From Caulobacter sp. (GTDB lineage: Bacteria > Pseudomonadota > Alphaproteobacteria > Caulobacterales > Caulobacteraceae): 53,391 nucleotides of DNA. Both the position numbers and the translations under genes were made by a program. The stretch is taken from positions 1 to 53,391 of the forward strand of contig JAHBYC010000017.1 of NCBI GenBank assembly GCA_019636175.1, read 5' to 3'. Positions 50,035 to 53,391 of this stretch are shown here, in pieces (position 1 is the stretch's first letter; every line of letters begins with the position of its first letter). Under the pieces are notes generated by a model that saw only the letters and a program-made list of their open reading frames with translations, was not told the origin of the DNA and searched no databases.

Positions 50035-52179
50035 TCAGTCCATCAGCCGCCGGCTCAGGTAGGTGAACTCCAGGGCCACCCGCATCGCCGTCTCGTTGAG
50101 GTTGGCGCTGGCCGCGTGGCCGCCGTCGATGTTCTCGTAGTAGAGGACGTCATAGCCCAGCGACTGCAGCTTGGCCGCCGCCTTGCGGGCGTGGCCGGGG
50201 GCGACGCGGTCGTCCTTGGTCGAGGTCTCGATATAGACCTGCGGATAGGGCTGGCCGGGCTTGATGGCCTGATAGGGGCTGTATTTGCTGATGTAGGCCC
50301 AGTCCTTCGGATCGGTCCCGTCGCCGTATTCGCCTTCCCAGCTGGCCCCGGCCCCGCCCATCACCGTGTAGCGCTTCATGTCGAACAGCGGCACCTGGAT
50401 GACCACGGCGTTGTAGAGGTCCGGCCGCTGGGTCAGGGCCACGCCCATCAACAGCCCGCCGTTCGATCCGCCCATGATGCCAAGCCGCTTGGGCGAGGTG
50501 ATCTTGCGGGCGATCAGGTCCTCGGAGACGGCGAAGAAGTCGTCATAGACCCGCTGGCGGTTCTCCTTCAGCCCCTGCTCGTGCCAGCCGGGGCCGAACT
50601 CGCCGCCGCCCCGGATATTGGCCACCACATAGACGCCGCCGCGCTCCAGCCACAGCTTGCCGACCGTGCCGGAATAGCCGGGGGTCATCGAAACCTCGAA
50701 GCCGCCATAGCCATAGAGCAGGGTCGGGGCCTGGCCGTCGTATTTCAGGTCCTTGGGCCGCACCACGAAGTAGGGGATCTTGGTGCCGTCCTTGCTGGTC
50801 GCCTGGAACTGTTCGACGACATCGCCGGAAGCATCGAACTTGGCCGGGGCCGCCTTCAGCTTGCGCGGCGGCACGCCCGGGCGGATGTCGGCCATCCACA
50901 GGGTGGTGGGCTCCAGATAACCGGTGACGGTGATCATCACCCGGTCGATGGAATGGGCGCTGGAGCCGATGCCGATCGAGGAATTCTCCGGCAGCTCGAT
51001 CTTCGTCCGGGTCCAGCCGCTGGGCTCGGGGGTGAAGAACCAGGCCGATCCCTTGACGTCCTGATACAGGGCCACGACCAGCGAGCCTTGCGTCGCGGTG
51101 ACGCCCTCGATGGACTCCCGCGGGCCCGGACGCAGGATCAGCTCGGCCCTGGCGGCGGCCGGATCAGCCTGCAGGTCGGCGAGGTTGAAGGCCGCCAGAT
51201 CGCCCTGCTTGAGGTTCTGTTCGGGCCAGTCCTGCTTCAGGCTGACGACCACCTTGCCGCGCACATAGTCCTCGACGCTGAGCTTCAGCGGCCAGGGCAT
51301 CTTTACCGGCTTGCCGCCGCTGAACAGGTAGTATTCGGTCTCGAAGAAGGAGACGGCGCGATAGATCATCGGCGCCACCACCTGGCCGCTGTCGGCGCGC
51401 AGCACGAAGGGGGCGACGGTGATGTCGTTCTCCGAACCGCGGAACACCTCCTTGACCTGGTCGACCGGCTGGCCGCGTTTCCACAGGCCCAGCACGAAGG
51501 GATAGCTGGACTTGGTCATGGACCCCTCGCCCCAGTCGCGGGCGATCAGAACGGTGTCCTCATCCAGCCAGGTGATGTTCTGCTTGCTCTCGGGCGAGAC
51601 GAAACCGCCCTCGACGAAGCGCTTCTCCTTGGTGTCGTATTCGCGGACCGTCACCGCGTCCTTGCCGCCGTCGGACAGCGACACCAGGCAGTAGCGGTCG
51701 GAGGGCGGCAGGCACTGGGCGCCCTTCCAGACCCAGTTCTTGCCTTCGGCCGCCGAGATGGCGTCGAGGTCGAGCAGGGTCTCCCATTCGGGCGTCTCGC
51801 TGCTGTAGCTGCCCAGGTCCGTCTGGCGCCACACGCCCCGCACATGCTCGGCGTCCTGCCAGTAGTTGCGCAGCTCACTGTCCTTGGGGCCGGCGAACCC
51901 GACCATCGGAATGCGGTCCTGGGCGGTGACGATCTTCAGGGCGTCGTCGAACAGCTCCTGGTAGCGGGGATCGCCCTTCAGCACCGGCAGCGACCGGGCG
52001 TTCTCGGCCCGCGCCCAGTCCAGGGCCTTCTCGCCCTGCACCTCTTCCAGCCACAGGAAGGGGTCCTCGGCCTGGTCGGCGCCGGCTTTGGGGGTCGTTT
52101 GCGAGGTCTGGGCCATGGCGTCCGGTGCGGCTGAAAGGGTCAGGGTCGCGGCCAGGGCCGCCAGAGCAAGCTGTCTCAA
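50035..52179 (-). CDS. S9 family prolyl oligopeptidase, exported
   Basis: 714 residues. It starts at a TTG; this gives a clean signal peptide RQLALAALAATLTLSAAPDA, and the alternative internal ATG would remove it. A seven-bladed propeller (about 80-440) is followed by an alpha/beta hydrolase domain with GYGGFEVSMTPGYSGTVG, the Ser nucleophile in MGGSNGGLL (Ser572), the Asp in TSTKDDRVAPGHARK and the His in NIDGGHAA. Cleaves small proline-containing peptides in the periplasm. Only four bases separate its TTG from the stop of the upstream S9 gene, so the two form one unit. Confidence 0.92.
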   Translation of the reverse strand: MRQLALAALAATLTLSAAPDAMAQTSQTTPKAGADQAEDPFLWLEEVQGEKALDWARAENARSLPVLKGDPRYQELFDDALKIVTAQDRIPMVGFAGPKDSELRNYWQDAEHVRGVWRQTDLGSYSSETPEWETLLDLDAISAAEGKNWVWKGAQCLPPSDRYCLVSLSDGGKDAVTVREYDTKEKRFVEGGFVSPESKQNITWLDEDTVLIARDWGEGSMTKSSYPFVLGLWKRGQPVDQVKEVFRGSENDITVAPFVLRADSGQVVAPMIYRAVSFFETEYYLFSGGKPVKMPWPLKLSVEDYVRGKVVVSLKQDWPEQNLKQGDLAAFNLADLQADPAAARAELILRPGPRESIEGVTATQGSLVVALYQDVKGSAWFFTPEPSGWTRTKIELPENSSIGIGSSAHSIDRVMITVTGYLEPTTLWMADIRPGVPPRKLKAAPAKFDASGDVVEQFQATSKDGTKIPYFVVRPKDLKYDGQAPTLLYGYGGFEVSMTPGYSGTVGKLWLERGGVYVVANIRGGGEFGPGWHEQGLKENRQRVYDDFFAVSEDLIARKITSPKRLGIMGGSNGGLLMGVALTQRPDLYNAVVIQVPLFDMKRYTVMGGAGASWEGEYGDGTDPKDWAYISKYSPYQAIKPGQPYPQVYIETSTKDDRVAPGHARKAAAKLQSLGYDVLYYENIDGGHAASANLNETAMRVALEFTYLSRRLMD

Positions 52180-52183
52180 GGGA

Positions 52184-53391
52184 TCAATCCATCAGTTGCC
52201 GGGAAAGGTAGACGTAGTGCATCGCCCAGCGCCGGGCGTTGGCCCTGGGATCGGCGCCGTTGGCGTGCCCGCCGTCGAGGTTCTCATAGTAGAGATAGGG
52301 CTGACCCAGTTCGGCCAGCCGGGCGGCGAACTTGCGGGCGTGGCCGGGGTGGACGCGGTCGTCCTTGGTCGAGAGATAGAGGAAGATCGGCGGATACTTC
52401 ACGCCCTCGCGGATGTTCTGATAGGGCGAGTATCGCGATAGGAACGCCCAGTCGTCGGGATTGTCGGGATCGCCATATTCGGCGACCCAAGAGGCGCCGG
52501 CGAGCAGCTTGTTGTAGCGCTTCATGTCCTTGAGCGGCGAGCCCGAGATCACCGCGCCGTAAAGGTCGGGCCGCTGCTCCATCGCCGCGCCGACGAGGAC
52601 GCCGCCGTTCGAGCGGCCCGAGATGGCGATCCTGCCCTTCGGGCTGACGCCGGTGGCGACCAGATCCTCGGCGACCGCATGCAGATCGTCGAAGCTCGCC
52701 TGGCGCTTTTCGCGCAGCGCCGCCTGGTGCCACGCCGGGCCATATTCGCCGCCGCCGCGGATGTTGGCGAGGACATAGGCGTTGCCGCCCTCGACCCAGA
52801 AGAGGCCCAAGGGTCCGGCGCGATAGGGCTGGCCGGTCAGATAGCCCGGCGTCTGCGCGGCGCGGAAACCGCCATAGGCGTGGACGAGCGCGGGAACCGG
52901 CCCCGCCGCGCCCGCCTTGCGGACGAGGAAATAAGGGATTTGCGTGCCGTCCTTCGAGGTGGCGAAGCGCTTTTCGACGGTCATGCCCGTTGCGTCGAAG
53001 GTCGCGGGGAGGCTCTGCACCGCCTGCGGCGCCGCGCTTTCCGCCACCGCATAGAGCGTCGGCGGCATCAGCATCGTCTCGGCCGTGGCGAGCAGCATGT
53101 CGCGCTTGCCGATGGTGCCGGCGATCGAGACGGTGGCATTGTCGGCGAGCGGCACTTCCCTCTGCCTCCACTCGCCCGTCGCCGCATCGCGGCGCAGCGC
53201 GAACAGCTTGCCCTCGACATCGTCGAGCGCCTTGACCCACAATATAGTGTCGGTCGCGGCGACATTCTCGATCGCCTGCGCCTTCGTCGGCGTCATCGCG
53301 GTGACGACGGGGGTCTCGCGGCCCGCCGCCATGTCGGCGAGCGACAGCGACACGAGCGAGCCCGCGGGAATGGCGTCCCAGTCGCGGTTGA
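52184..53391 (-). CDS. Second S9 family prolyl oligopeptidase, 5' end outside window
   Basis: The frame is still open at the window edge (residues NRDWDAIPAGSLVSL precede the first visible Met), so about the C-terminal 400 residues of a roughly 700-residue enzyme are seen. The hydrolase domain shows HAYGGFRAAQTPGYL, Ser in SGRSNGGVL, Asp in LSTKDDRVHPGHARK and His in NLDGGHANG. It is related to, but clearly distinct from, its downstream neighbour. The stretch from about 52380 to the edge uses GCG for Ala and CTC for Leu far more than the rest of the window, while its last 200 bases look native. Confidence 0.9.
   Translation of the reverse strand, partial: NRDWDAIPAGSLVSLSLADMAAGRETPVVTAMTPTKAQAIENVAATDTILWVKALDDVEGKLFALRRDAATGEWRQREVPLADNATVSIAGTIGKRDMLLATAETMLMPPTLYAVAESAAPQAVQSLPATFDATGMTVEKRFATSKDGTQIPYFLVRKAGAAGPVPALVHAYGGFRAAQTPGYLTGQPYRAGPLGLFWVEGGNAYVLANIRGGGEYGPAWHQAALREKRQASFDDLHAVAEDLVATGVSPKGRIAISGRSNGGVLVGAAMEQRPDLYGAVISGSPLKDMKRYNKLLAGASWVAEYGDPDNPDDWAFLSRYSPYQNIREGVKYPPIFLYLSTKDDRVHPGHARKFAARLAELGQPYLYYENLDGGHANGADPRANARRWAMHYVYLSRQLMD

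Noticed and set aside
49927-52134. 735-codon open frame antisense to the S9 peptidase
   Set aside because: Same shadow pattern as above; it begins inside a repeat and shows no family motif, while the opposite strand has the full catalytic triad.

Overview
The window is GC-rich, tightly packed chromosomal DNA from an alphaproteobacterium, most likely a member of the Caulobacteraceae (Caulobacter/Phenylobacterium type). I base this on the ffh-rpsP-rimM-trmD-rplS cluster, an S16 protein with a long Ala/Glu/Pro-rich tail, a TonB-Xanth-Caul type receptor paired with a beta-propeller phytase, frequent 4-bp stop/start overlaps, and dominant GCC/CTG codon use. No organism assignment was computed. I see no rRNA, tRNA, CRISPR array, prophage or plasmid functions.

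Layout. 1-1.3 kb: end of ahcY with a terminator, then a REP-associated tyrosine transposase (RAYT) framed by inverted REP pairs (REPINs). 1.3-11 kb: pdxY, two beta-lactamase-fold serine hydrolases, rarD, asd, small unknown proteins, a LysR regulator divergent from an aldo/keto reductase, a hotdog thioesterase and a GNAT enzyme. 11-18 kb: a dienelactone-hydrolase-like protein, an EcsC protein, and a leucine operon (leuC, HExxH protein, VOC protein, leuD, ABM protein, then leuB) in which three non-leucine genes are translationally coupled to leu genes. 18.4-26.5 kb: a DUF885 protein and the translation/SRP cluster ffh-rpsP-rimM-(insert)-trmD-rplS, the insert being three genes including an opposite-strand tesB. 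26.7-33.7 kb: an unknown membrane protein, an SDR enzyme, a glutaredoxin-MauE fusion divergent from a MerR regulator over a mer-like operator, an M3 peptidase, and a BlaI/M56 pair with a visible promoter. 33.7-37.6 kb: a two-component system, a divergent TonB-N-like unknown protein, and murI. 37.6-40.4 kb: an SRPBCC protein, ahpD and ahpC divergent from oxyR, with an OxyR-like half-site between them. 40.6-43.5 kb: a His-rich PadR regulator with DUF2218 behind three operator-like repeats, a radical SAM protein with a GFA protein, and an HxlR regulator. 43.7-47.8 kb: phytase and TonB-dependent receptor. 47.9-53.4 kb: two more REPINs, DUF1801, a small membrane protein, an ArsR-SRPBCC operon with a long dyad, and two tandem S9 prolyl oligopeptidases, the second cut by the window edge.

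The most distinctive signal is the REP/REPIN family: one RAYT gene, four two-armed REPINs with 32-34 nt spacers, one solitary REP and one decayed fragment, at both ends of the window. It is separate from several other intergenic inverted-repeat families that occupy many of the gene-free gaps. Other signals worth following are the MerR variant that keeps a mer-type 19-bp-spacer promoter but lacks one of the three mercury-binding cysteines, the His-rich PadR/DUF2218 locus, the hitchhiker genes of the leucine operon, the orphan radical SAM enzyme, and an abrupt change of codon style inside the last S9 peptidase gene.
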